Positions 22,129 to 33,094 of a stretch of 64,000 nucleotides of DNA are shown in pieces. Source of the stretch: Bathynomus jamesi. Its lineage: Eukaryota > Arthropoda > Malacostraca > Isopoda > Cirolanidae. The DNA is taken from NCBI GenBank assembly GCA_023014485.1, contig JAJOZX010012056.1:1-64000 (forward strand). Reading direction: 5' to 3'. Positions within the stretch are counted from its first letter, which is position 1, and each line of letters starts with the position of its first letter. A model generated the notes under the pieces. That model searched no databases. It was given only the letters and a program-made list of their open reading frames with translations, and had not been told where the DNA came from. The position numbers were made by a program, and so were the translations under genes.

Positions 22129-23324
22129 AAATTTAGTGTTATTTGGGACTGGTTATTTGCCATGGTAACCGTCCCACATATGTAGCAGAATCTATTGGGA
22201 TCATTTTTACACGCTCTATTCATTATGAAATATTTTATCTATATGCCTGAAAAGTAAAAAAAGATATTATACAAGTGAAACAAGTGATGATAGATGTTAC
22301 TGTTCCAATTCTGCTTTGACAAAATCACGAAAAATTCTATTTTACTTATGAGGCCATAGCCGGATAACCTGAGCTGATGGAGAAAAACGGATTGCAGATT
22401 CGAAATCAGCATGAAAAACTCTATAAGAATCACTTACAAAACCCTTGACAGCAAAATTGATGCATACCAATGTTATCGTTAACTACAGTTTCATTAAAGT
22501 ACATTAATTACATCATATTAAATTATTACAGTTAACTACAATTAAATACAGTTAACTTCGTTTTATAGTGTTTCATATTTATATTAGTATAACTATTATT
22601 TTAGGATTTAGCACAAAGTACATATATATAACACACATAATATATAATATAATAATGTTTTCAGATTAGAAGCAAGCAAGAGAGGAGATTTCGTTTTCAG
22701 ATGCCCGCTTTTGGCGTCGTCATCGGAATTCGAACACTTGCGTCAGCATGAACGAGTCTATTGCGAGAAATTAAATAATTTAAAAGAAAAGAAATAAAAA
22801 GAATACATGTGACCGTATTTACATGTACGTAATCATGATCATTTACGTAATCATGACTATCAACGGACATGTACGAGTGCATAAGTATTATACACATGTT
22901 GGTAGTCACACAATAGGTTGTGTAATACAGACTGACACGAGTCAATAGGGTATAAGTAGACAATAAAAGATAATAGAAATAAAAGATAATGGAAATAAAA
23001 GATAATGGAAATAAAAGATAATGGTCAAGAAAGGAAATGGACGTATGAAAGAAGAACATATAAATAATAATGTGTTAAAGAATTTACCATACATTGAATA
23101 CTAAAGTCATCTAACCTTGCATTATGCGAGTTTGGTCCTTATGTAAAAAAGAATATTTGAATATAAAGCTTATATAAATATAAGAACTGTATGAATATAA
23201 TGAATATAAAGATTGTAATGAATATCAGGGTTTATATAAAGATTATATAAATACAAGGATTAGGTAAACATGTGGGTATATATAAATATAAGAATTATAC
23301 AGGAATTAGTCATTGTTCATTTTT

Positions 23325-23327
<3 letters not shown>

Positions 23328-23413
<86 letters not shown>

Positions 23414-23519
23414 TATACATATATACAATATGTATACATATATATATATATACATATACACATATGTATACATATATACATATATATATATATATACATA
23501 TATATACACACATATATAT
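23328..23519. repeat. (CA)n/(TA)n compound microsatellite
   Basis: CA repeats, then more than 30 TA units, then mixed TA/CA/TG to the start of the next transposon. Confidence 0.97.
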
Positions 23520-26209
23520 TAGGGTGGTCCAAATCCATAGGGGGAAATTTCAAATTGTCTTAGATAGTCTCCACAAGTGTGGTTTTTGTCCATTTAGTGT
23601 CCACATGGTCTGTGCAAAATTGCAGCGTGATTGGTGAATATTTAGAGGTCGCCCCACTCTGAATATATATATTATATAATGTACTTTTTCTTCCGTAGGT
23701 CCGATGGCTCAAACTCGATCAATTCCAAAAGTTTGGCTTCTAGGGATGGCAACTGGAACTTTATCCACGTCAAGGCTCCCTACATGCCTTGACGCCCTCC
23801 TCTTGGGGCAATACCACCACATCAATCAAAAGCAAACCACCTCCGACAGTCTGAACCAGGCATGCCAGAGGGTGATTGAAGTCTGGACCCGAGCGCGGAT
23901 CCCAACTCAACGGATCGACTCCTGTGTCCGTAAGCTTTCAAAGCTTTTAGACCGCTACAAAACACTCAAGAAGCACAGGACCAGGCAACGTGCCAGCGAT
24001 AGAATGAATGAAGACATCTTCAAAGCGGACATCCAGGAACTGTTTGACATCGCAACCAGTGATGCCATGAGCACAATCGTCAACGTTGAGGACCGAAATT
24101 TCCTGTCCATGCAGCGCAAGGACGTCAATTCTTGCAGCATGGCTGGCATTGATAAGGAAACGACTACACAAGAGGACAGAAAGCGATCCAGAATGGAGAA
24201 GGAAGCCAAGAGGAAGGCAAGGCATGAAGCAACACAGAAAGATTTGGAAGAAGCAGGAGTGTCATCAATTGATCTTTCCTCTTCTTCTTCTTCCCTTTTT
24301 TCGCAAGACGACGACGACTATAGACCATCGGTTCCGATTCCTTCTTCGTCTGAAGCTCCGGCACCAAAGCGTCCCAAGAACAAGGTTACGAACATTTTCC
24401 AATCTCCAGAAGTCATTGGAGCAATGGATCGCACCAATCTTTCTGACCGGAATGCTGTTTTCGTAACTGGAGCTGTATTACAGGCCGCGGGGCATGATCT
24501 GTCTGGGATGACGTGCTCTCGGAGCTCTATTCATCGCTACAGAGAAAGTGGGCGAGAACAGGCAGCTCGAGAAGACCTAGAATCATTCTCTCTAGAAGAC
24601 CCTGTCCTTCTCCATTGGGACGGAAAGCTTCTCCCCGGCATTGAAGGGAAGAAGACGAATGTGCATCGGATAGCAATCCTTATAACATTCAATGGACAGG
24701 AGAAGCTGCTTGGTGTCCCAAAGATGAAACAAGGAACTGGAGAAGCACAGGCCCAGGCATGCCTTCAAACTATGAAATTATGGAACGTGGAACAGCATGT
24801 GAGAGGTCTCGTCTTCGATACCACTGCGTCAAACACGGGTTTACATCGCGGAGCCTGTGTCAGGATTGAAGAAGCATTGGGTCACGAGCTAGTTTGGATC
24901 GGTTGTCGACATCATATACTTGAAGTCGTACTTGCTGATGTCTTTGCCTCAATATTTGGCTCAATAGGAAGTCCTGAAACAGGCCTTTTTAAGCGATTTC
25001 AAAAGGAATGGCCATCTCTCTCCCACGAAGCATTTGTCTCAGCATCGGACAGCTTGTTCGAGAACCCTCAACTCCAAGAGATGAGAAAAGAGATGCTCAC
25101 TTACTTACCTAACGCTCTTCAGGCAAGCCAACCTCGTGACGACTACAAGGAGTTCCTTGAACTATCTTTGCTCTTCCTGGGGGGAAAGACTGGTGGTCAA
25201 CTCTTTATCCGAGCTCCGGATCCCATGCACCACGCGAGATGGATGGCGAAGGCGATTTATGCGCTCAAAATCTACCTCTTTCACTATCAATTCAAGCTCA
25301 CAGCACGCGAAGAACGAAACGTGACTCAGCTGGCTTTATTTGTCAGTCTGATTTACGTCAAGTACTGGCATGAAGCGCCAATGGGGACACAAGCTCCTCT
25401 CAATGATCTCAAAATGCTGCATCTTCTGGAAAAATATCCACACGGAGGAGCTGCACAAGCGGCGAAGACAGCTCTAAGACGCCACCTGTGGTACTTGTCG
25501 GAGCATCTGATTGGACTAGCCTTCTTCGATAATAGGATCGATCCTGATACCAAAAGGAGAATGGTTCAACACCTCCAACATCCCCAAAAGAATGGCTGCC
25601 CCCGACGAATCGACATGGCGGAAGCTGGTGTTGAAAATGATGTGGCATCCTTCGTCACGAAAAGGACATTGACCCTCTTTGATGCCTTGAAAGTTGGAAG
25701 TAAGGAGGAAGCGCGCCAGTTACTTCAAAAAGATCCACGGGAATGGCCAAATGACAAGAACTACAGGGAACTTAGAGATCGCGCCTTAAAGATGAAAGTC
25801 GTCAATGATGCTGCCGAGCGAGGTATTGCTCTCGCACAACGCTACAATGACACTTTGACACGAAACGAGGACCAGAAGCAGTACCTCCTACAACTCGTAG
25901 CCGCCCACCGAAAACAGATACCAATACCATCCAAGGCGACTCTGATGCAGAAGAAATAATGAAGATACACCCATTATCATGTCCTATTGTCTTACTGTTT
26001 TCTTTCATATTCTTTGAGAACCAAAAAAAAATTTAGTTATTCAGTTGTCTATATATTTTCCCAAATTTCAAAAAGGGGGCAAGTGGGGCGACCCCTAAAT
26101 ATTAACCGAATAACGTGAAACTTTGCACAAATACTGTCCACACCAAGAGGCATAAAACCAACCTTGTGGAGAGAACTTAGTCGATGCTTTAACTTTTTGG
26201 ACCACCCTA
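23520..26209 (+). mobile_element. TTAGGGTG-type DNA transposon A, intact
   Basis: The ends are TTAGGGTGGTCCAAA and its reverse (TTTGGACCACCCTAA), within imperfect inverted repeats of about 130-150 bp. Near the inner edge both sides carry ATATTTAGRGGTCGCCCCAC (23638-23658; 26082-26102). The element is 2690 bp, flanked by TA-rich repeat on both sides, so the target duplication cannot be read. A single full-length transposase frame fills it. Confidence 0.9.
23704..25959 (+). CDS. Transposase A, RNase H-like with CRHH motif, intact 751 aa
   Basis: Uninterrupted frame from ATG 23704. The N-terminal third (residues 1-200) is basic and helical with no clear domain. A Ser-rich, acidic linker follows (about 195-235). 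The core from about 290 resembles an RNase H-fold transposase: HWDGK (about 304) and FDTTASNTG (about 373) offer candidate catalytic aspartates, followed by CRHHILEVVL (about 404), like the C-x2-H motif of hAT-type enzymes. Conserved HLWYLSE and AFFD lie about 595-610; a late glutamate is expected there. TTTCTTCCGTAG just upstream looks like a splice acceptor, so a 5' non-coding exon is possible. Superfamily not assigned with confidence; hAT-like is the nearest guess. Confidence 0.88.
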   Translation: MAQTRSIPKVWLLGMATGTLSTSRLPTCLDALLLGQYHHINQKQTTSDSLNQACQRVIEVWTRARIPTQRIDSCVRKLSKLLDRYKTLKKHRTRQRASDRMNEDIFKADIQELFDIATSDAMSTIVNVEDRNFLSMQRKDVNSCSMAGIDKETTTQEDRKRSRMEKEAKRKARHEATQKDLEEAGVSSIDLSSSSSSLFSQDDDDYRPSVPIPSSSEAPAPKRPKNKVTNIFQSPEVIGAMDRTNLSDRNAVFVTGAVLQAAGHDLSGMTCSRSSIHRYRESGREQAAREDLESFSLEDPVLLHWDGKLLPGIEGKKTNVHRIAILITFNGQEKLLGVPKMKQGTGEAQAQACLQTMKLWNVEQHVRGLVFDTTASNTGLHRGACVRIEEALGHELVWIGCRHHILEVVLADVFASIFGSIGSPETGLFKRFQKEWPSLSHEAFVSASDSLFENPQLQEMRKEMLTYLPNALQASQPRDDYKEFLELSLLFLGGKTGGQLFIRAPDPMHHARWMAKAIYALKIYLFHYQFKLTAREERNVTQLALFVSLIYVKYWHEAPMGTQAPLNDLKMLHLLEKYPHGGAAQAAKTALRRHLWYLSEHLIGLAFFDNRIDPDTKRRMVQHLQHPQKNGCPRRIDMAEAGVENDVASFVTKRTLTLFDALKVGSKEEARQLLQKDPREWPNDKNYRELRDRALKMKVVNDAAERGIALAQRYNDTLTRNEDQKQYLLQLVAAHRKQIPIPSKATLMQKK

Positions 26210-26260
<51 letters not shown>
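26210..26260. repeat. (TA)n microsatellite between transposons A and B
   Basis: About 24 TA units with one slip. This is all that separates the two related transposons. Confidence 0.97.
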
Positions 26261-26263
<3 letters not shown>

Positions 26264-26929
26264 GGTGTCTCTTATTTTCGAAGTGTTGATTTTTTAGGTT
26301 GCGCCCCCTCAACCAGTTCCATTGGTTGAAAAAACATCACATATAAAATTGTTTTTGGATTGAACAATTTTTAGAGGTCGCCCCCGCTTATTAAAGTTCA
26401 TAAAATATAGCTATTATTTATGCAATTAATATTTGAAATTACTAGCAGTTGTCAAGTATACTAAACATATGTTTTTAATTAATTAATCATCATATTTATG
26501 ATGAATTCAATTAAATGAATATATTAGAGATAATTGTCAAGTTTGTAGCTGAAAATATTGCTTGATAAGACAAGATCAACCTGTTTAAACATGTTTCATC
26601 AAGAATGCTCCAGATTATGTTGCAATTGTTTATTTGTCATCATTCAGTGTTCTGCTGTCATAAGTAAAAGGTGTGTAACTGTGTATCACTATACTTCTTT
26701 TTTGCTATTATCAGATAATAACTATGTTATTTATATTTTTCACAATTATTTATACTGATTTTGTTATTAGTGTTTGAAAAAAATTTAATGAATTTAATGA
26801 AAAAATTAGAATTTATGCTCTTATACACATATTATGAAGTTTTAAACAATGTTGCTATTTGTCACAAAGAATTTAATTTAGTTCAATGGAAATTTTACCT
26901 GACATGTGTTTCATGATCTGTGTTTCTAT

Positions 26930-27878
26930 CAGTGGCGTCACTAGAGGGGTGCGGGGGGTTTTTGTGCAGTGTTTGAGCAGAAATTTATTATTTTTTATAA
27001 AAATATCCCTGTAGTTAGTTATAACAACAAAAACATTTTTCGTAAGCCCAGCTTACATGTATCAATATACCTACAAGGCTAAAACTCTATGCTAATTTAC
27101 TTTTTGAACCTTCTAATGCGCTCCGGTCAGAGCTGTCATTATTACCCAATTACAATGACGCTTCGAATCACGTGGTTTCGTCTGCACGCTCTACAAGCAC
27201 GCGCTGTTGTTTTCGTTGCTGCTGGTGTTTTTATAGTCGCTGATTTTGTCAAATTTTCTGTTGTTTTAGCTACAATATTGTGGTAATTAGTATTTGTGAA
27301 CCTATATCAATAACTTTTTTGAGAATGAAGTAGTAATTAAAGGAAAAGAAGGAGAAAAATAAAAAAAGGCTTCCGCTCAGTTGTTGCAGCCTCTGTCTTT
27401 ATGATGTTGCAGCCTCAAATTTATGAGTATATTTCCATATGCATTTGTCTACAACTTCTACATTATTTGGGCCGTTATTGATTATGCAAACCTAATCCAT
27501 TAATGTATCTCATGTAACGGTAAAGTTTAACGTTAAAATGAACATAATTTTGATGTAGTTCTTAAACGTTTTTACTTCGAATTCTATTGTTTTCTTACCG
27601 AATTTTCACTTTAACCACATGAAACTATGTAAATGTAAATACATTTAGGCTGTGCGTATGATATTGTAATTTAAAGGAGTAATTTTAATTTTGCTAGTTG
27701 TTTATGTCACTACTATTGCCATTACATTCAGTGATATACGGGAATTACGATTTACGAGTAACATTAGTACAAAAAACATTACTAAGGATTCTGTATGGTC
27801 TGGTACGGGAGGAGGTCCATGGGGGGGTGACACCATGAGTTACCGCACTGGGTGACACCAACCCTAGTGACGCCACTG
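26930..27878. mobile_element. hAT-like non-autonomous element
   Basis: Inverted termini CAGTGGCGTCACTAG and its reverse CTAGTGACGCCACTG. An 8 bp target duplication GTTTCTAT is seen at 26922-26929 and 27878-27885, counting the last G as target. No transposase is encoded in about 950 bp. It is nested in the 5' untranslated part of transposon B. Confidence 0.88.
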
Positions 27879-28126
27879 TTTCTATTTCCAATAAAATAGC
27901 AAAATATAAATTTCTACTACAAAAATATTTATTCCTTGTTTCTTAGATTAAAAAATAATAGGAATAATAATTGAGAAAAATACGTTAGATTTATAAAATA
28001 GACCAAATTAACTTTATGTCTACCAAATTTTTTTTTTTTTGTAATTTAAAAAAGTCAAAACAGTGATTTAGCCCTGCTCTACAAAACCATAACACTACAT
28101 TAATATTTTGTTTTCTTATTTTGCAG

Positions 28127-30331
28127 ATGAATACAAGAAGACCATTCTATTTGCTCGGATCTACAGTAGATGATATTAAAGGCTCAAAGCTGCCCCCATA
28201 TAGGCAAGCTTTTGGTTATTTTATGCACCTCCACAGAGAGAAAAACATGACAATCCGCGATGCTCTGCGTCAATCTATTCGAGCCACAATAGTTATCTGG
28301 GATAAGGCCAATATTCCTACTCAGCAGGAACCTCGTGCCATGAAGAAGTTAGAGAATTTCTTTAACGAATGGACTTGCTTAAAGAAGCATGCTTCCAGAA
28401 CAAGCCAGAGCCATAAAACCAAGGAGGCTGATTTTGTAGAGCGATTGGAAGATCTCTTTGACATCGCCCATGGAGACGCTGAGAAGCTGATCAAGAATCG
28501 TGAGGACTGGGAGTTCCTTCAACTGCAAAGACAAAAAGGTCGTCCTGGCTCAATCGGTGGTGTGGACACTGTACATCTTCACCGCACAAAAAATGCAGTC
28601 AAACGGTTGGAAGCTGAGGCAGAGAGAAAAAGAAAGTCAGAATCTTTGATGGAGGCGTCTACTAGTCAAGTTGTACTGGCTTCTTCCACATCTTCCAGCA
28701 ACACTGATGAAAGTGAGAATGAGGAGGAGGAGCCCAAAGGAGCTTGTGCTTTACCAAAATCTAAGAAAAAACGAGGCATGAAAAACATCATGACTATTCA
28801 GATGTCTGCTGCCCTGGATCGTACACAAATTTCCTCTAGAAAGGCAACATTTATCCTCGCAGAGGCAGCTAAAAGCTTTGGTTTGGACGCTTCAGATTAC
28901 AACATAAACCAACATTCTATCCATCGCCTTCGAAATAAGAACCGAGCTCGTCATGCTAAAGAACTTAAGGAGCATTTCCATGGAGAATGTTCTATGACAG
29001 TCCACTGGGATGGCAAGATGATGGAGGACCTCACCTCGCACAAGCACATTGATCGTCTCCCAGTACTTGTGTCAGGACCTGGTGTTGAACAGCTGCTTGG
29101 TGTCCCCAAAATCCCAAACTCAACTGGAGAAGCACAAGCTGAAGCCGTCTTTAACTGCCTGAATGAATGGGGAATTACAGAGAGAGTAAAAGCAATTTGT
29201 TTCGATACAACAGCTTCAAACACGGGTCAATATAGTGGAGCCTGTGCTCTCATCGAAGCAAAATTGGGACATGATGTTTTGTACTTGCCTTGTAGACACC
29301 ATGTTTTAGATTTATTGTTGGGAGCTGCATTTGAAGCAACATTGGGATCTACATCAACTGGTCCAGAGATATTGATCTTTAAGCGTTTTCGTGACAATTG
29401 GACTTCTGTTGATCAAAGCCAGTTCCAAACAGGTGAGACAGACACGATTACTAAAGAAGCAATTATCCAGTCTAAAACTGAACTAATTCAGTTTGCTAGA
29501 TCCCAGGCACCTATGCTACGGGATGACTATCAAGAACTTTTGGATCTGTCCATCATCTTTCTTGGAGGTGTCCCCAATAAAGGCATCAAGTTTCGTGCAC
29601 CAGGTGCCATGCATCGAGCTCGCTGGATGTCCAAAGCGCTCTATTCTATCAAGATGTGGCTTTTTCGAAACCAGTTCAAGATGACTAAGACTGAAGAACG
29701 AGGAATTCGAGATCTTTCCCTTTTTTCTGTTCTCATCTATATGAAGGCTTGGACAACATCCTCACTCCCTATTGAAACCCCATTTAATGACTGGCTCCTT
29801 ATGAGGTCATTGATTAATTATCCTAACAAAAAGATTTCTGATGCAACTAAAAAAAAGCTCTCTAACCACTTATGGTACCTGTCTGAAGAAGCAGTTGGTC
29901 TTGCTTTCTTTGATGAGCGAATTACTACAGATGTAAAGAAACGCATGGTAAAGGCATTAGAAGATGAGTCCACTGATAGACCACCCAAGCGTCCTCGGAT
30001 TCCTGAATCGACCTTCTGCTCTGGTGAAGGACTACACCAACTTGTTACAAGAAATACTAGAGAATTCTTTACTAAGCTGAATTTGCCAGAAGGATTTCTG
30101 AACAAGGCACCCAGCACTTGGACATCCAACTGTGAATATTTAAGGGCCAGAGCTATTGTTGCAGCTCTATCTGTTGTAAATGACCGGGCAGAACGTGCAG
30201 TAGCTTTAGTTCAAGAGCTGAATAAGAAATTGACAGTGGGGGAAGAGCAGCTCCAGTTCCTGCTCCAAATTGTTGCAAAACACCGCCAGAGTCACCCAGT
30301 TCCATCAAAAACTGTTCTTCTCAAAAAATAA
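28127..30331 (+). CDS. Transposase B, RNase H-like with CRHH motif, intact, about 734 aa
   Basis: Open frame from ATG 28127, directly after TTTTCTTATTTTGCAG, a strong splice-acceptor-like sequence, so an upstream exon or 5' intron is likely. It aligns along its whole length with transposase A: FDIAHGDAEKL, an acidic Ser-rich linker (GCACALPKSKKKRG region), VHWDGKMM, LLGVPKIPNSTGEAQAEAVF, FDTTASNTG, CRHHVLDLLLGAAFE, HLWYLSEEAVGLAFFDERIT, and a helical end VNDRAERAVALVQELNKKL. Candidate catalytic residues are the aspartates of HWDGK and FDTTASNTG. No stop or frameshift, unlike nearly all other element genes here. It would mobilise elements with the TTAGGGTG ends. Confidence 0.88.
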   Translation: MNTRRPFYLLGSTVDDIKGSKLPPYRQAFGYFMHLHREKNMTIRDALRQSIRATIVIWDKANIPTQQEPRAMKKLENFFNEWTCLKKHASRTSQSHKTKEADFVERLEDLFDIAHGDAEKLIKNREDWEFLQLQRQKGRPGSIGGVDTVHLHRTKNAVKRLEAEAERKRKSESLMEASTSQVVLASSTSSSNTDESENEEEEPKGACALPKSKKKRGMKNIMTIQMSAALDRTQISSRKATFILAEAAKSFGLDASDYNINQHSIHRLRNKNRARHAKELKEHFHGECSMTVHWDGKMMEDLTSHKHIDRLPVLVSGPGVEQLLGVPKIPNSTGEAQAEAVFNCLNEWGITERVKAICFDTTASNTGQYSGACALIEAKLGHDVLYLPCRHHVLDLLLGAAFEATLGSTSTGPEILIFKRFRDNWTSVDQSQFQTGETDTITKEAIIQSKTELIQFARSQAPMLRDDYQELLDLSIIFLGGVPNKGIKFRAPGAMHRARWMSKALYSIKMWLFRNQFKMTKTEERGIRDLSLFSVLIYMKAWTTSSLPIETPFNDWLLMRSLINYPNKKISDATKKKLSNHLWYLSEEAVGLAFFDERITTDVKKRMVKALEDESTDRPPKRPRIPESTFCSGEGLHQLVTRNTREFFTKLNLPEGFLNKAPSTWTSNCEYLRARAIVAALSVVNDRAERAVALVQELNKKLTVGEEQLQFLLQIVAKHRQSHPVPSKTVLLKK

Positions 30332-30899
30332 CCATCAATGAGGTCGCACCTTAAAATACACCATATTGTATAATCATTGTATATTAAATAAATGTTGTAT
30401 AAGGAAATAATGCTAATTAAAGTAATTAAAGTATGTAAATAGCACTGGCATTTTGAATTTATCTCTATATAATAAACTAATGGTTTTTTTTTGTAGCAAT
30501 GCTTCATTGCTGATTGTATATAAAAAAAGAGCCAGGAAGGATTTTGGATAGGAGAAAAAGGATTGGGATAAAGAAGGATTGAGGACCAAAGGATGGATTA
30601 TAACAACATCAAGGATAGGTTAGAAAAGGATCAATGATAAATAAGAAGGCCTATACTTATAAAAACGAATCAAACTAAAAAAAGAAGGAAGGAATTATGT
30701 GTATAATGAGCATAATCATATGTCAGGAGCTATTATGCCATGGTCACCATTTTTATTAGCCGGGGGCGACCCCTAAATATGAGCCAATTTGTGTCAAACT
30801 TTCAAGTTTTAGTTTTTATGCTAAATGGAACTATTTTAGGGGGCGCAGATAAAATAATTCAACATTTCAATTTTTGACTACCCAATAAGAGACACCCTA

Positions 30900-30907
30900 A
30901 TATATAT

Positions 30908-30969
<62 letters not shown>
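30900..30969. repeat. (TA)n microsatellite
   Basis: About 34 TA units between transposon B and the RTE-like LINE. Confidence 0.97.
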
Positions 30970-30970
<1 letters not shown>

Positions 30971-33005
30971 CACAGACGAGATATTTAAATCAGGAAGAGA
31001 CATACTCAAAGAAGAAGCGGAGAACCGGGAAGAGAAGCAGAGTGAAACAGCAATGGATGACACCAGAGATACTGCAAAAATGCGATGAAAGACAGGCAAA
31101 AAAGAGGAAGAAAATATCACCAACTCACGAAAATCAAAACAGTTATAGAAGAATATGCAGAGAAGTAGAGTCGGAATGCAAAGAAGGTAAACGGATGTGG
31201 ATAGAACAATTATGTGAAAGATGTGAATCAAGCTACAGAACTGGACATTCAAATCAGCTGTATAAAACTGTAAAAGATCTGACACGGGTATGGAATCCTC
31301 AGACAAATATAGTTAAGAATGAAGTAGGAGAGAAAACATCTCTACCTACAGAAGTGGAGAAAATATGGAGAGAATACTACCAAGGAGTGCTATCCGGGAA
31401 TAACACTCAAATTGACGGAAGACTGTACCCAGAATTGATGACGGAGGCTGACAGAGATCAAACGCCTGAAATAGTGATAGATGAAACAGAAAAACAGATA
31501 GCGTCATTACCAAACGAAAAAGCACCCTGTGTCGATGCTGTCACGGTTGAATTACTAAAGGCAGGATGGAAACCAGTTGCAAAATGGCTTAATGGATTAA
31601 ATCAACCCATAATGAATGGAGAAGCCATACCAGAGGACTGGGAACAAAGCATAATTGTACCAATCCACAAGAAAGGTGACACATCGTTATGTAGTAATCA
31701 CAGACCAATTAGCCTACTACCACATGCATATAAGGTAGTGGTCAAAGTGATACAAAATAGAATGCACATGAGAAAAGAGAGGGTGTTGGGTGAAGAGCAA
31801 GCTGGATTTCGACCGGGAAGAGGGACTACAGACCAAATATTTAGTTTCAGCCAAGTTTTGGAGAAAATGTGGGAACATGGTAAAGACCTGTATTGTGTTT
31901 TCATTGAATCAAACAAGCATTTGATTCGGTATGGAGAAATGGTATGATACAAGTACTGAGACGATATGGATTTGAGGAGTCGATAGTAGACACTATAGGA
32001 AGAGTGTACGGAAACACAAGTGCTAGAGTCAAAAAGGGAACAATAACGACGGAGAGTTTCTCGACTGATAGTGGAGTTATCCAGGGATGCCAGCTGTCAC
32101 CGCATCTCTTTAACTTGTTCTTAGAAATGGTGATGAGCGAAGCATTGGGCGACTTCGAGGGGGGGGTCCGAAACTTGGAGGAGAAACTATTAATAATCTC
32201 CGGTACGCAGACGACATTGTGCTGATGGCCGAATCCGTAGATGACCTACAACGAATGACTAGTCTATTGGAAGTAGAGTGTATAAAGTACAATCTAAAAA
32301 TAAATGTAAATAAAACAAAAGTGATGAAATTCGGACGAACAAGAGAATATGTCGAGGTGAATTTAACAAGAAGAAGAATAGAACAGGTTGAAGAGTTCAA
32401 ATACCTGGGAGTTTGGTTTACACAAGATAGAGACACATATCGTACAGTGCAAGAAAGATTGAAGCTTGGATATGTAGCAATGAATAGACTCTCGAAGATA
32501 TGGAAAGACAGAAAGATATCTCAAAGTTTGAAAGTGAGACTATACAAAGCAATAGTATTACCAACAGCAGTTTATGGGGCAGAGAGTTGGGTATTAAAAC
32601 AGAAAGAGAAGAAAAAGCTACTTGCGTTCGAAATGTACTGTTTGAGACGAATCAGTAACATAAGATGGTATGACAGATTAACAAATGAACACGTCAGAAA
32701 CATAACAGATATGAATGTCACCATAGTCAAGAGAACCAATGACACACAAAGAAGATGGTTTGGTCATGTCGAACGTATGGAGGGAGGAAGGCTGAATAGA
32801 AGACTATTGTATGCAAGAACTCACGGAACACGACCAAGAGGACGACCTAGAACAACATGGTTGAAGACGGTGGAGAGAGCGAGCAGCGAGTTAAGCTGGC
32901 GAGAGCGAGTGGATCTTGCCAGAGACAGGAGCGAGTGGGAAAAGTATCGACGCATCAGACGAGACCCAACGTGGAGACCTCCAGATGGGACATAAGTCAA
33001 GTAAG
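30970..33005 (+). pseudogene. RTE-like LINE, 5'-truncated, frameshifted reverse transcriptase
   Basis: The first frame (to 31947) has WKPVAKWLNGLNQ, PIHKKGDTSLCSNHRPISLL and GEEQAGFRPGRGTTDQIF, the fingers and palm of a non-LTR reverse transcriptase. A one-base loss near 31908 breaks the first catalytic motif. The second frame has GVIQGCQLSPHLFNLFLE. A run of nine G near 32158-32166 shifts the frame before the YADD motif (LRYADDIVLMAES, about 32197). The last frame to 32995 ends with the C-terminal part AVYGAESWVLKQ, RWFGHVERM and RGRPRTTW. The endonuclease domain is absent. The C-terminus suggests the RTE or a related clade. Flanked by (TA)n at both ends. Confidence 0.85.
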
Positions 33006-33078
<73 letters not shown>

Positions 33079-33090
33079 GTGGTGTGTGTA
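33006..33090. repeat. (TA)n/(TG)n microsatellite
   Basis: About 33 TA units then GTGTGGTGTGTG, ending in TATATA at the LTR element. Confidence 0.97.
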
Positions 33091-33094
33091 TATA

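Larger units (their letters stand above)
19683..22472 (-). mobile_element. CACTA-like DNA transposon, longer copy with introns
   Basis: The termini are CACAGGTATGCAT at the left and, reversed, CATTGGTATGCAT at the right, flanked by TTA on both sides (19680-19682 and 22473-22475). The flanks join into LTR sequence matching 34090-34260. The element is 2790 bp and carries the three-exon transposase on the minus strand. Its termini differ from the copy at 2277, so these are two families of one group. Confidence 0.82.
18673..23327 (-). repeat. Solo LTR carrying a CACTA-like insertion
   Basis: On the minus strand it starts TGTAAAAATGAACAATG at 23327 and ends ...GGATTAACA at 18673, like the LTRs of the two full LTR elements. 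Removing the CACTA-like element (19683-22472) and one TTA leaves about 1.86 kb. No interior follows on either side, only (TA)n on the left and CA/TA repeats on the right, so it is a solo LTR left by recombination between two LTRs. Confidence 0.75.
26261..30899 (+). mobile_element. TTAGGGTG-type DNA transposon B, intact
   Basis: The ends are TTAGGGTGTCTCTTATT and its exact reverse at 30884-30900. The inverted repeats extend imperfectly inward and include GCGCCCCCT on both sides. The subterminal block TTTAGRGGTCGCCCCCG lies at 26367-26388 and 30758-30780. The element is about 4.64 kb including a nested hAT-like element (26930-27877). (TA)n flanks both sides. The two TIRs stay close to identical at the tip. 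Confidence 0.9.

Noticed and set aside
23270..23637. Tyr/Ile-rich frames in TA repeats here and at 49.4, 51.1 and 62.0 kb
   Set aside because: Translations of (TA)n/(CA)n; not genes.
27089..27286. 65-codon frame inside the hAT-like element
   Set aside because: No recognisable domain; the element looks non-autonomous.
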